This document shows positions 45,208 to 54,282 of a DNA stretch of 64,000 bases, one piece after another. The notes under the pieces are model-generated. The model saw nothing but the letters and a program-made list of their open reading frames with translations. It ran no database searches and had not been told where the DNA came from. How positions within the stretch are numbered: position 1 is the first letter of the stretch; every line of letters starts with the position of its first letter. This DNA comes from Providencia manganoxydans. Its GTDB lineage: Bacteria > Pseudomonadota > Gammaproteobacteria > Enterobacterales > Enterobacteriaceae. The stretch lies in the NCBI RefSeq assembly GCF_016618195.1, contig NZ_CP067099.1, positions 3,844,001 to 3,908,000 on the forward strand, given 5' to 3'. The translations under genes and the position numbers were made by a program.

Positions 45208-46935
45208 TCACGTCTCCGCTTCTTTAGACTCATTACCTAAATGCACCGCCACATATCGCTGATAACGTGTTGGTTTTAACTTAGTGAGATCCACCAGCAC
45301 CAATCCGTCTATACAGTTGTTAAACGCAGGATCAGTACCAAAATCAATAAACTGTACTCCACCGGGTTCACACAGCTCGGTATACTGCTTATACAATGTT
45401 GGGATTGAGCTGCCAATATTGCTCAATAAGCTTTTCAACCTAATTAAGTCATCTTGATAATTATCACCAGAAAACTGTGCCAGCACCTGTGGTAATGATG
45501 CTGGATAAGGCTGTCGAGATTGTGCCATGGCATGTTCAGGGGAAAAATAGAGGCGATAAAAGGCAATTAATAGGTCACGCGCTGCAATTGGCATGGTTCC
45601 TGACATTGAAACGGGACCAAATAAGTAACGATATTGCGGATATTTTGCTAAATATGCCCCGATCCCTAACCACAAATAGTCGAGACCACGTTTTCCCCAA
45701 TAAGCAGGTTGGATAAAACTCCGCCCTAACTCAATACCTTGCTCAAGGATCGGGCGCATTTCTTGATCGTAATGAAACAAAGTATAACTATAGATACTTT
45801 CAATACCTTTATTCGTTAATTGCTCCGAGGTGGGTATAAAGCGATAAGCACCTACAATTTCTAATTCTTCTTCATCCCATAATACCAAGTGATAATAGTC
45901 ATCATCATAACTATCTAAATCACGCCGCCTACCAGAACCTTCACCAACCGCACGAAACGCAATTTCACGTAAGCGACCTAACTCTCTTAAAATCGGTGCT
46001 CTTGCTTCATTTTTGCGACGATACAGAAAAATTGCCTTACCATCGGGTGCGGTACCGAGCCGCTCACATGCCATTAATGCTTTTTTCAACTCAAGGCGAT
46101 CTTCAGGCAAGGCAATCGGCGCTTCGCTAGTAAACAAACCACTTTTACCTTGTCCTAATAAATAGACATGACGTCGAAAACGCTCAGCGAGATCATGAGC
46201 TCGAGTATGGCCATCGTGCCAATGTGCAAATGGAATACGACCGCCAATACGAATTTTGATCCGCCCACCTTGATGCTTAAACATTTCACGCACTAATAAT
46301 AGCGTCGACAATGGGCGGTAAATAAATGAAGTCATATAAAATAAGTGGCTATTACGACCACTAATATGAATGGGAACAATTGGTGCTCGCGCTTTCGCGG
46401 CTAAACGTAAAAAACCAGTATGCCAATGACTATCACGGATCCCTTTAGCCGTTAAACGCGAAACCTCACCAGCCGGAAATAAAATCAAGGCACCTTGCCG
46501 CTCTAAATGCGTTTGCATGGCTTCAATTTGCTTTCGACTAGTACGGTTATTTAAATTATCTACAGGAACAAATAAATGACTGAGTGGTTCAATATAACTT
46601 AGAAGCTGATTAGCGACGACTTTTACATCAGGCCTAATGGTTGCAACAGTACGTAATAGAGCCAAGCCATCTAATGAACCGATCGGATGATTGGCTACTA
46701 ACATCACTGGCCCTTGTGAAGGAATATTTTCGAGATCGCCCTCCACCAGTTCACAACTAATATTAAAATTCTCGACTACTTGCTCAATTAAATCCAAACC
46801 TTTCAGATGCGGATAATCTTCAGCAAATTGTTTAAATTCTTTTTCAAATAGCAGGCTTCTGAGTAATTTACGTTGCCAAGCGGGAGGCGCTCGGTCTGGG
46901 AATGCATCTTGCAGCAGAGTATCCAAACTAAACAT
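45208..46935 (-). CDS. PlsC-GNAT fusion acyltransferase, OlsF-like ornithine lipid synthase candidate
   Basis: A 575-residue two-domain protein. The N-terminal domain (about 1-290) is a lysophospholipid-type acyltransferase with ANHPIGSLDG (81-90) as the catalytic motif and FPAGEVS as the second. The C-terminal domain (about 315-520) is the OlsB/hemolysin-type N-acyltransferase, with WDEEELEIVGAYRFIP and ELGRSFIQPAYWG. That order matches OlsF, a bifunctional enzyme known from Serratia and Flavobacterium that makes ornithine lipids alone. The ATG at 46935 follows AGGAG by eight bases and is preferred over a start 57 bases upstream. Substrate amino acid is not proven. Confidence 0.82.
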   Translation of the reverse strand: MFSLDTLLQDAFPDRAPPAWQRKLLRSLLFEKEFKQFAEDYPHLKGLDLIEQVVENFNISCELVEGDLENIPSQGPVMLVANHPIGSLDGLALLRTVATIRPDVKVVANQLLSYIEPLSHLFVPVDNLNNRTSRKQIEAMQTHLERQGALILFPAGEVSRLTAKGIRDSHWHTGFLRLAAKARAPIVPIHISGRNSHLFYMTSFIYRPLSTLLLVREMFKHQGGRIKIRIGGRIPFAHWHDGHTRAHDLAERFRRHVYLLGQGKSGLFTSEAPIALPEDRLELKKALMACERLGTAPDGKAIFLYRRKNEARAPILRELGRLREIAFRAVGEGSGRRRDLDSYDDDYYHLVLWDEEELEIVGAYRFIPTSEQLTNKGIESIYSYTLFHYDQEMRPILEQGIELGRSFIQPAYWGKRGLDYLWLGIGAYLAKYPQYRYLFGPVSMSGTMPIAARDLLIAFYRLYFSPEHAMAQSRQPYPASLPQVLAQFSGDNYQDDLIRLKSLLSNIGSSIPTLYKQYTELCEPGGVQFIDFGTDPAFNNCIDGLVLVDLTKLKPTRYQRYVAVHLGNESKEAET

Positions 46936-47105
46936 TATCATATCTCCTAGCTTAGTTATTGCAAAACTAAGCCAAAGTAATGACGCTAGCATGTCAGTTT
47001 AATGACAGAATAATGAAGTTATTCAATAAATGACAACCCAATCTTATTTTCCCCCTAACACTATATTAGGTTAGGTTAGGGATTAAATAAGAGAGACATT
47101 TATAG

Positions 47106-47214
47106 TGTAGTCTAAATAATTTGAGATGCTTAATAGGCACTCAATACACTATAAGTAAATAGCTGGGATGAGTACTCTCTATACCATCACGAAAAATGAA
47201 GTATGACGAACACA
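47106..47214. repeat. Intergenic palindromic repeat, copy 7 (diverged)
   Basis: GTAGTCTAAATAATTTGAGATG at the left and GAAGTATGACGAACACATA at the right mark a degenerate copy, the first of four adjacent units between the olsF-like gene and the fimbrial adhesin gene. It shares its right end with the next unit. Confidence 0.7.
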
Positions 47215-47343
47215 TACTCTAAATAATTCAAGGTGCAACTAGGCGACCAGTGAGCGAGGCGCTAGGAGCATACATTAGTATGTGACTGGCGCGAGTGAAT
47301 GCAGTCACTTGTACCTCAACGAACAGTGTTGTAACTTGAAGTC
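47212..47343. repeat. Intergenic palindromic repeat, copy 8 (tandem unit 1)
   Basis: Starts ACATACTCTAAATAATTCAA, and contains the central GAGCATACATTAGTATGTG hairpin. It is followed at a period of about 140 bp by two nearly identical units, so the three arose by tandem duplication. Confidence 0.9.
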
Positions 47344-47354
47344 TCCCCCCCTAC

Positions 47355-47486
47355 ACATACTCTAAATAATTCAAGGTGCAACTAGGCGACCAGTGAGCGA
47401 GACGCTAGGAGCATACATTAGTATGTGACTGGCTCGAGTGAACGCAGTCACTTATACCTCAACGAACAGTGTTGTAACTTGAAGTC
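47355..47486. repeat. Intergenic palindromic repeat, copy 9 (tandem unit 2)
   Basis: Nearly identical to unit 1, with only scattered single-base differences (for example GACGCTAGG for GGCGCTAGG). Same central hairpin and same altered right end GTTGTAACTTGAAGTC. Confidence 0.9.
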
Positions 47487-47494
47487 CGCCCAAC

Positions 47495-47623
47495 ACATAC
47501 TCTAAATAATTCGAGGTGCAACTAGGCGACCAGTGAGCGAGACGCTAGGAGCATACATTAGTATGTGACTGGCGCGAGTGAACGCAGTCAACAACGTTGC
47601 AACTTGAAGTATGACGAGTATGT
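47495..47623. repeat. Intergenic palindromic repeat, copy 10 (tandem unit 3)
   Basis: Same as units 1 and 2 in the centre but with the standard right end GCAACTTGAAGTATGACGAG. Its last bases touch the stop codon of the fimbrial adhesin gene, so the repeat is immediately 3' of that gene. Confidence 0.9.
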
Positions 47624-48741
47624 CAGTCAAATGTAGCTATAAGCCAAGCCGATCCACTATACTCGCCGGCAACCGCGTTGCTGCCATGAAGATGACTGCG
47701 GATTTTTATTGTTCTTACATTTTGAATTTGCACTTTGAAATCTTTACCTGATTGTCCTGTCACATCATCAAGTAGCTCTAATTCACTGTAGATTTTATTA
47801 TTACTATCAAGGCTATTGGTCATGGGCAAGCGCTGTTTTGGATCATCATCAGTGGTGTAATCTAAACGTAGTCTCACTGATGTTGATTCCGCAAATTTAC
47901 AGTTATAAGTGACATTTTCCGTGACTGTGCTGTCATAGTTAATGGTATTTAATGCCCCATGCCGCAGATTAAGTGTACTCGGTAACCCTGTACTGGTTGT
48001 GGTTGTACAGAGCTCAGCGATATTCAATTGCGAAGCTGATATTCTGATGGGTACCGTCGACTCACCAATTGACCAAGTCGTATCAAGTGGAGCACTGTTT
48101 TCGCCCGTAAAAGCACGTACATAACTCGCTAAATCCATTGCTGGAATGATAATTTGCCCATCAATAATCCTATTTCGAACATAAAAGGTGATGGTAATTT
48201 GTCGTGGGGTATAAAACGATGACGCATTTACCGTATCCCCAGGTTTCGCATTTGAGCAAGCCTGAGAATCTGATAACAATCGCCAAATATCAATAAAACT
48301 ACTTTCAATAGTCATATACACATTGGTATTAATATCATAGAGTTTTTTACCATTAATATTTGCGCCAGTTTCAGGTGCATAAACAAATAAACGGTGATAT
48401 GCATTTGTACCAAGTTGCGTATTAGTCTTATCTCCCCATTCGCGCCCAATGCAGTTAACTCTCCCTCTTACACTGACAATAGAGTTATCATTAACCACTG
48501 ATATTGGATTACCAACTTGGTAGTATTCTCTGCCATCACTGCCATAAATTGGAGTTTGCGCTACAGTACTGCTGTTAGTTAACCTTAAATAATAGCCATC
48601 ACTTGGATTTATTATCTTTGCCGCATAGTCTGCTTGAGCATAAAAACTATAAGATATCAGGCCACTACAAATATAGAACAATGATAACCTTTGACGGCTC
48701 ATCATTATTGCTCGCCAAATTAAACTAAAAAAATTAAACAT
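47623..48741 (-). CDS. Fimbrial tip adhesin (MR/P-like operon, H position)
   Basis: A 372-residue exported protein in the position of MrpH. The signal sequence runs to about QADYA (residue 40 from the first ATG); a start at one of two adjacent ATGs, 36-39 bases later, would give a more usual signal peptide, and no ribosome-binding site decides. The N-terminal half (about 40-230) would be the receptor-binding domain, with Cys in VNCIGREW and SQACSNA. The C-terminal half is a pilin domain with Cys in AELCTTT and YNCKFAE. It is longer than MrpH (about 275 residues), so the lectin domain differs. The stop codon lies within the repeat end. Confidence 0.8.
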   Translation of the reverse strand: MFNFFSLIWRAIMMSRQRLSLFYICSGLISYSFYAQADYAAKIINPSDGYYLRLTNSSTVAQTPIYGSDGREYYQVGNPISVVNDNSIVSVRGRVNCIGREWGDKTNTQLGTNAYHRLFVYAPETGANINGKKLYDINTNVYMTIESSFIDIWRLLSDSQACSNAKPGDTVNASSFYTPRQITITFYVRNRIIDGQIIIPAMDLASYVRAFTGENSAPLDTTWSIGESTVPIRISASQLNIAELCTTTTSTGLPSTLNLRHGALNTINYDSTVTENVTYNCKFAESTSVRLRLDYTTDDDPKQRLPMTNSLDSNNKIYSELELLDDVTGQSGKDFKVQIQNVRTIKIRSHLHGSNAVAGEYSGSAWLIATFD

Positions 48742-48755
48742 GGTGGGAAATCCTA

Positions 48756-49289
48756 TTAATAATAAGTCACAGAAAAGGTTACTGCGGAGGTAAATTTCCC
48801 CACGTCCAATTTCTCTAGAGGTACTGCGCTCACTAACTTAGCTTGCAGATCAATACGATATTTTGTGTCTTCAACACGCGCTGGATAAATTTGTTGGGTC
48901 TTACCAATCTCTAATACACTATTACTATCACCCGTTGTTTCAGCGAATTCGATACCTAATCCATCGATACTGGTTGCTAAAATATTTTTTCCTTCATAGG
49001 GCAACGAATTGGTTCCTTTTGGATTCAAAGAAATCGCCAGTGTGCGATTAAAATTACACCCAGAGATATATAAGGAAAAATCTTGTGTCGCATCCACCGT
49101 ATTAAGGGCTTCCGTTTTGAGTACACCAAAGTTTATTTTTAATGGGGAGCTATTGTCTTGGCTACGCAAATCACAAATCGGATCGACCATAGTTGCCGTT
49201 ACATTAACTTCAATATCGGCTTGGCTAATTAAAGGAACAAGCACCAATAAACTGTAACAATAGTGGCGTATTTGATTATTAAGTTTCAT
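48756..49289 (-). CDS. Minor fimbrial subunit (MR/P-like operon, G position)
   Basis: A 177-residue pilin-like protein with a signal peptide (cleavage near SQA, residue 24), the Cys pair in DPICDLRS and SGCNFNR and the C-terminal FSVTYY strand. It shares one base with the stop of the previous gene (TAATG), indicating coupled translation. By position it is the MrpG-type adaptor that links the tip adhesin to the shaft; this is inferred. Confidence 0.87.
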   Translation of the reverse strand: MKLNNQIRHYCYSLLVLVPLISQADIEVNVTATMVDPICDLRSQDNSSPLKINFGVLKTEALNTVDATQDFSLYISGCNFNRTLAISLNPKGTNSLPYEGKNILATSIDGLGIEFAETTGDSNSVLEIGKTQQIYPARVEDTKYRIDLQAKLVSAVPLEKLDVGKFTSAVTFSVTYY

Positions 49290-49822
49290 TACTCATACTC
49301 CACAGCAAAAGTCACCGTACCAACAAAATCGCCTACCTTCGCATCCGCTGTTGCTGGTTTACGCACAAAAACACCGAAATCAAATTGCTGCATATTATTA
49401 ACAACAGAAACCACCCCAAGTGATATTGGTTTGTTTAATTCAATGATTTTATCGTCCTTATCAACAAGGCCTAATAAAATGCCACTATCTCCCTTAGTTG
49501 CTATATAGTTCTCATCTCCAATATTAACTAACTGATTACTTTGCCAAGTTAATTTAATGCTCTTCTGTAAATCTGTTTCACTACATTTATTAATCGCAAT
49601 GGAAAAAGGAGTTATTGCACTTTTTTCATTTTCATTTATAAATTGCCAGCGCAAGTTATAAAGGGTAATTTTTTGTTTTAATGAATCAGGTGCAACTTGG
49701 CATGCAGTGCTTACTAGTTCCCCATTAAACTCAACATCTAAGCTATTTGATGCCAATGTTATTGGGCTTATTACTAGCAACGGCAGCAATAATATGAAAT
49801 TAGAAACAACTTTATTATTCAT
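49289..49822 (-). CDS. Minor fimbrial subunit (MR/P-like operon, F position)
   Basis: A 177-residue pilin-like protein with a signal peptide ending near TLA (residue 24). The Cys pair is in STACQVAP and NKCSETD, and the C-terminus TFAVEYE has the alternating pattern used by chaperone and usher. It overlaps the previous gene by 8 nt and the next by 1 nt. It is a likely MrpF-type minor subunit. Confidence 0.87.
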   Translation of the reverse strand: MNNKVVSNFILLLPLLVISPITLASNSLDVEFNGELVSTACQVAPDSLKQKITLYNLRWQFINENEKSAITPFSIAINKCSETDLQKSIKLTWQSNQLVNIGDENYIATKGDSGILLGLVDKDDKIIELNKPISLGVVSVVNNMQQFDFGVFVRKPATADAKVGDFVGTVTFAVEYE

Positions 49823-50201
49823 ATCCTACCTCAAGCCTAAGTAATCGATATTTATTTGCTGCCCATGGAATACGGATCTTATTATTACCATCAATGAGTT
49901 GCAGAAAATGAAGAGGAAAAAAATGACCTCGTTGTATGTCATAAAATTGCACAGTAGCTGGTGTGGTACTTACACCTACAAACTCAGCCCCAGCACCACA
50001 CTTGGTCAACAAAATATGTTCGACGCCTTGCCAAGACCAATTACAGGGAGAATTAAAGACAATTGCATTTACCTGTATCTGCCCTGAATGTATCGATTCA
50101 TAATCCATTTGATTAACGGGGGTATTAGCAACTGGTGTCGCTGCAATGGTATATTGACTAGCCAATATGCATAACAACCACCATATCGATTTCTTTTTCA
50201 T
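49815..50201 (-). CDS. Short minor fimbrial protein (MR/P-like operon, E position)
   Basis: A 128-residue exported protein, shorter than the pilins around it. The signal peptide ends near IAA (residue 21). Two cysteines (NSPCNWSW and LTKCGAG) are close together, and the C-terminal LLRLEVGYE resembles a pilin edge strand. By gene order it is the MrpE equivalent. Its small size may reflect an adaptor or a terminator subunit. Only position and the Cys pair support the assignment. Confidence 0.75.
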   Translation of the reverse strand: MKKKSIWWLLCILASQYTIAATPVANTPVNQMDYESIHSGQIQVNAIVFNSPCNWSWQGVEHILLTKCGAGAEFVGVSTTPATVQFYDIQRGHFFPLHFLQLIDGNNKIRIPWAANKYRLLRLEVGYE

Positions 50202-50231
50202 TTCACTGCCCTCTCATGACTTGGATATAAA

Positions 50232-50975
50232 CTATTTTTCACCAGTCACAGAACAAGTATCCCCTTGGCAATTAAATACCAATGTTGGTTTTCCACCATA
50301 ATCATTGATATAAGTGAGATAAGGTGTCGCCAATGCCGCAGAAGAAAGCTCATGAGTCGATTTAGGGGGCAACATTACCACATCAAATGCACTCTTCTCT
50401 GACTGTGATTTACTACCACCAAAACCAATAACCGTTAAATTAAACGGGGTCGTATTATTCAATCGATAGCCTTTAGCTGTTTTCGTTAGAGTGACTTTAT
50501 GAGCCCATTTAGTTTCTGATTCAGGCAAAATACTGCTTGGGCGATAGAACAATTTCACCCGCGATTGCAAAGCAATTTGTAATGTATTTCCTTCATTAGA
50601 TTTAGGTGGGACTTCACGTAAATTGAAATAAAACACCGATTCCCTATCTTGAGGTAATTTACTGACTTCTGGGGTCACACTTAAACGCACAAGGCTATTA
50701 CTATTAGGCTCAATACGTTGTAAAGGAGGTGTTGCTAATATCGCTCCCTTAGTTAATTTATTACCTTGTAGATCTTCAATCCAGCTTTGTGCTAAATAAG
50801 CTTCTTCAGGATTATCATTAGAAATAGTCACATTAATAGAAGGTTTAGAACCTGGAAAAATAATTCGTGTTCTATCGAGTGTCACGGCACTATATGCATT
50901 CGAACTCATAAATAACATGGTATAAATAACAGCAGTCATTAGACCATTACGTAAACTTAAAATATTTAATTTCAT
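50232..50975 (-). CDS. Periplasmic fimbrial chaperone (MR/P-like operon)
   Basis: A PapD-type chaperone of about 247 residues. The signal peptide ends at AYSA, followed by VTLDRTRIIFPGSKPS. The strand-donating region has PQDRESVFYFNLREVPP, nearly the same as in the chaperone of the first fimbrial operon. The start is uncertain between ATGs at 50975 and 50990. A Cys pair at the C terminus (VFNCQGDTCSV) is shared with the other chaperone and probably forms a disulfide. Confidence 0.93.
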   Translation of the reverse strand: MKLNILSLRNGLMTAVIYTMLFMSSNAYSAVTLDRTRIIFPGSKPSINVTISNDNPEEAYLAQSWIEDLQGNKLTKGAILATPPLQRIEPNSNSLVRLSVTPEVSKLPQDRESVFYFNLREVPPKSNEGNTLQIALQSRVKLFYRPSSILPESETKWAHKVTLTKTAKGYRLNNTTPFNLTVIGFGGSKSQSEKSAFDVVMLPPKSTHELSSAALATPYLTYINDYGGKPTLVFNCQGDTCSVTGEK

Positions 50976-51036
50976 AAAATCTAATCTCATCAATATTAAT
51001 TAACACTTAATATAATTTTAAATGACATGGACTCAG

Positions 51037-53565
51037 CTAAGGCTGAATAGTCGCTATTACATCATCATTAATTGTTGAACATGGCAGCAATAACATGCTA
51101 CTTGAGGTATCTAAGTTTGCGGGAAGATGTAATCCACATTGCGGTTTACCACCCCAATAAACAGAAAGTGTTTCCTGCGGTGAAATGCCGACTAACCAAG
51201 TCACGCCATCTTCACCAACAATGCCTAATTCGCGGTTATCAGCATTGCGTACACTCGCACCAAAAGGCGGGTTTTTACCGTTACTCAACGCTAAAATGGC
51301 AAATAATTTTTCACCTTTCATAACAGATAAGCTACGGTATCCGATTGCCCCTTTTGTTAAAGTGACATCGGTCGTTGAATCTAAAGTGTCTAAATTATCG
51401 GGTAATTGACTCGTATTAATCGACGCAACAGACTTGCGGTAGCTATTGATATTAGGAAGTACCGCCAAACCAAATCGATTGGTTTTAATAACACCATTAT
51501 CAAGTGGTACATCACCAATCCCAGAAGTATCAATCATCAGACGTGTGTCACCATTTGCACTTCGGTGCATCGCAACACCGTGTGCTGTCGCAGTGAATCC
51601 ACTATTAATCGAACCACCAATACTGCGATACTGCTGCGGAACGTAGCTGGCATTCACAGAAACATTGGCCTGAGAAAGATCGCGTGAATAGTAGCCACTA
51701 ACACTCGATTCACTGTCTCGGTTTTGTCCGTGGTTGTAACCAACATTGACGCTATAACTGTCATTGTCGCCGTAGCCGCTATAACCAATATTGTGGTTAT
51801 ATTGACTACTCCCTCCTGAACGTGAATACGACTCAGAGAATGTCACGCTATGACCACTATAAAATGGCACGGTTAAATAGAGGTTGATGGAATCATCTTT
51901 ATAACCCTTGTCGCGCTCCGTACGAGTTGCCGACAACGATAATGTGGCATTTTGTTGTGACAAACCTGGGATACTAATATTAGTACTTGCATATAAGCCA
52001 TATTGTGTTTGTGGTTTGTCCTGCCAATAAGTACTGTATTGATAATTCAATGAAAGATTAAAATCATCAAAATACTTATTAAGATAAATTTGATAGTTTT
52101 CTTTTGCTGTCCGTGGCTGATATCCCGTTCGCTCCTGCTCCATAAATTGGCTTAACGTACGATAGTTTCGATCTGCAAAGCGATATCCAGCAAAAGTAAT
52201 ATCAGTACGGATCTCATCAAATGATTTAGCATAATTCAGTCTATATGAACGACCTTGTAATGTTTCATGTGTTAAATGAGCAATAGATTGAGTGATATCT
52301 ACAGAAAGTGCACCAAAAGCAAATAGATCACGGCCAATACCCAATGCAGCAGTTTGGTAATCACCATTTAATTGTGAGCCACCATATAATGACCATTCGT
52401 TAGATATGCCATAAGAAATCTCGCCACCAACAACGGGGTCACCAGTAAGATCATGACCGTTATAACGTGTTTTACCCGCCACTAATTTATAAGTAAATCG
52501 GCCTGGGCGTGTTAAGTAAGGCAGTGACGCTGTATTGATGCTAAATTTTTTCTCTTCGCCATTTTCTTCACGGACGGTGACATCTAATACTCCACGTACT
52601 CCACTATCCAATGTCTGAATACGAAAAGGGCCAGCAGGAACTGTCGTTTCTAAAAGCACACGATCTTTACTGCGAACTGTCACGGTCGCATTAGTATTGG
52701 CAATACCAACAATTTCTGGTGCATAGCCCACTAATTTAGGCGGGAGCATACGATCATCACTTTCTAATGAGATCCCACTGTATTGCCATGATTCAAATAC
52801 ATCTGAATAAAAATAATTTTCACCAATCGTTAAGATCGAAGCAAGATTCTTGAGGGAAGTGAACGCATATAGCCGACTAAAATCAAACTGATGTGTTTCT
52901 TGTGTGTTGTTGCCACCATGCTGTTTTTGATAAGAAGTGTTAAAGTCGCCACGCAAACGCCAAGCACCAAAATTTAGCCCTGCTGTACCATTAGCAGATA
53001 AATAAACACGCTTATCACCGCTATTTTCTTCGGTCGCAGAGGCATTGGCATTGTAATCAAAAAATGCACCATTAATCCCTTCTTCCCACAATGCGGGAGG
53101 CACCCAATAAGGATCACGGTATTCCATCCACGCTTGAGGAATAACGACTTTAAGAGATAGTGTCGATAGTTCAATAGTCAGCTGAGTGCCTGTCAATGCA
53201 GTAAAATCCAGACATTGATTATCATGAAAAAATATCACTTTTTCTTTCGCTTCAGACGTCAAGCCAAACAAATCAAGCATATCCGTTGGTATACAAACAG
53301 CTTGTAGTAAATTTTGTTCATGATTGTTTTGTTCAAGAACTTCGATCTCTCGTGCCATACCTAAACGTTGGCCATTAACAAAAACGGTTAAAAAATAGTG
53401 ACCAGGGGGTACATACCCAGCAATGGCAAATTGACTCATATCAACGTTCTCAATATCTTCCGCATCTAATACATCCGTATTAAATTCAGTCGCATACGCT
53501 GTACATGTCGTAATACTAAATGCCCATAAAATGGCTTGCCTGAGTTTGCTAAGTTTGAACATCAT
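51037..53565 (-). CDS. Fimbrial outer-membrane usher (MR/P-like operon)
   Basis: A FimD/PapC-type usher of 842 residues from the ATG at 53565; upstream in-frame starts would disrupt the signal peptide. Mature N-terminal sequence TEFNTDVLDAEDIENVDMSQFA is the chaperone-subunit binding region. The middle domain plug, the 24-strand barrel and the C-terminal domains appear complete. The Cys pair CGLHLP and LLPCST is near the end. It secretes and anchors the fimbriae in the outer membrane. Confidence 0.94.
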   Translation of the reverse strand: MMFKLSKLRQAILWAFSITTCTAYATEFNTDVLDAEDIENVDMSQFAIAGYVPPGHYFLTVFVNGQRLGMAREIEVLEQNNHEQNLLQAVCIPTDMLDLFGLTSEAKEKVIFFHDNQCLDFTALTGTQLTIELSTLSLKVVIPQAWMEYRDPYWVPPALWEEGINGAFFDYNANASATEENSGDKRVYLSANGTAGLNFGAWRLRGDFNTSYQKQHGGNNTQETHQFDFSRLYAFTSLKNLASILTIGENYFYSDVFESWQYSGISLESDDRMLPPKLVGYAPEIVGIANTNATVTVRSKDRVLLETTVPAGPFRIQTLDSGVRGVLDVTVREENGEEKKFSINTASLPYLTRPGRFTYKLVAGKTRYNGHDLTGDPVVGGEISYGISNEWSLYGGSQLNGDYQTAALGIGRDLFAFGALSVDITQSIAHLTHETLQGRSYRLNYAKSFDEIRTDITFAGYRFADRNYRTLSQFMEQERTGYQPRTAKENYQIYLNKYFDDFNLSLNYQYSTYWQDKPQTQYGLYASTNISIPGLSQQNATLSLSATRTERDKGYKDDSINLYLTVPFYSGHSVTFSESYSRSGGSSQYNHNIGYSGYGDNDSYSVNVGYNHGQNRDSESSVSGYYSRDLSQANVSVNASYVPQQYRSIGGSINSGFTATAHGVAMHRSANGDTRLMIDTSGIGDVPLDNGVIKTNRFGLAVLPNINSYRKSVASINTSQLPDNLDTLDSTTDVTLTKGAIGYRSLSVMKGEKLFAILALSNGKNPPFGASVRNADNRELGIVGEDGVTWLVGISPQETLSVYWGGKPQCGLHLPANLDTSSSMLLLPCSTINDDVIATIQP

Positions 53566-53637
53566 GCCTGTACCATCCCAAACGCTACAAAAATGCCCTT
53601 TCAATGCTGAGCGCATTGCGGCTACTTTTATTTGTTT

Positions 53638-54216
53638 TTATTGATAATCGATAAAAAAACGAACCAGTCCTTGATAGCTTCCTGCTTGGATGGGTTCACC
53701 AGTCAGTTCTAACTGCAAGAAGTAACGTAAAAAAAGTGTTTGCTCTAATTTATCTTGCCGTAACACACTGTCATACAAAGGATAATTTTGACCTGGAGTT
53801 AGTACTTGCTTACTATCGTCCAACACCGAAACGCCTAACCCTTGTGATGGACCATGTAAAACAAACGCATTGACATTTGTTGCGCTCTGCCCATCAAACT
53901 TTATTGACCATGCCTTACTGTCAATGAGGGAATAAAGACTCCCACAATCACGTAACTCAATGTCAAATGGCTGAGAGTGTTGCTCTCGAAAATTTTTCGA
54001 CGATAATGCGGTTAATGTTAATGACGAAAAATCCACTGTTTGATAACGATCTTTCATTACAATTGAACACGGTGTTGAAATAACACTTCCGACAAGTTGA
54101 GCGTTCCCTTCATGACGCATACCATTTTCATTTGCGCCATAAGTAATAGAAGCTCCACCATGAAAGACGAAAAAACCGCTAATTAACTGAAGAATAAAGC
54201 ACTGACAACTGCTCAT
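53638..54216 (-). CDS. Fimbrial subunit (MR/P-like operon, B position)
   Basis: A 192-residue pilin-fold protein. The signal peptide ends near TYG (residue 27). The Cys pair is in STPCSIVM and RDCGSL and the C-terminal strand is RFFIDYQ. It lies between the major pilin and usher genes, as mrpB does, and MrpB-type proteins are thought to terminate or anchor the fimbria. A hairpin separates it from the major pilin gene, which should lower its expression. Confidence 0.85.
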   Translation of the reverse strand: MSSCQCFILQLISGFFVFHGGASITYGANENGMRHEGNAQLVGSVISTPCSIVMKDRYQTVDFSSLTLTALSSKNFREQHSQPFDIELRDCGSLYSLIDSKAWSIKFDGQSATNVNAFVLHGPSQGLGVSVLDDSKQVLTPGQNYPLYDSVLRQDKLEQTLFLRYFLQLELTGEPIQAGSYQGLVRFFIDYQ

Positions 54217-54239
54217 TATTTTCTCTTTTATGCGATTAA

Positions 54240-54266
54240 AGAACCGCCAGAAAATACTGGCGGCAA
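54240..54266 (-). terminator. Stem-loop after the major pilin gene (MR/P-like operon)
   Basis: CCGCCAG (54244-54250) and CTGGCGG (54257-54263) form a GC-rich 7-bp stem with a 6-nt loop, 20 bp after the pilin stop. It likely attenuates transcription and stabilises pilin mRNA, as at the first fimbrial operon. Confidence 0.75.
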
Positions 54267-54282
54267 TGCAATGTACTGATAC

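Noticed and set aside
47212..47623. CRISPR-like repetition
   Set aside because: The units are about 130 bp with a period of about 140 bp and no short unique spacers; there are no cas genes. It is tandem duplication of an intergenic repeat.
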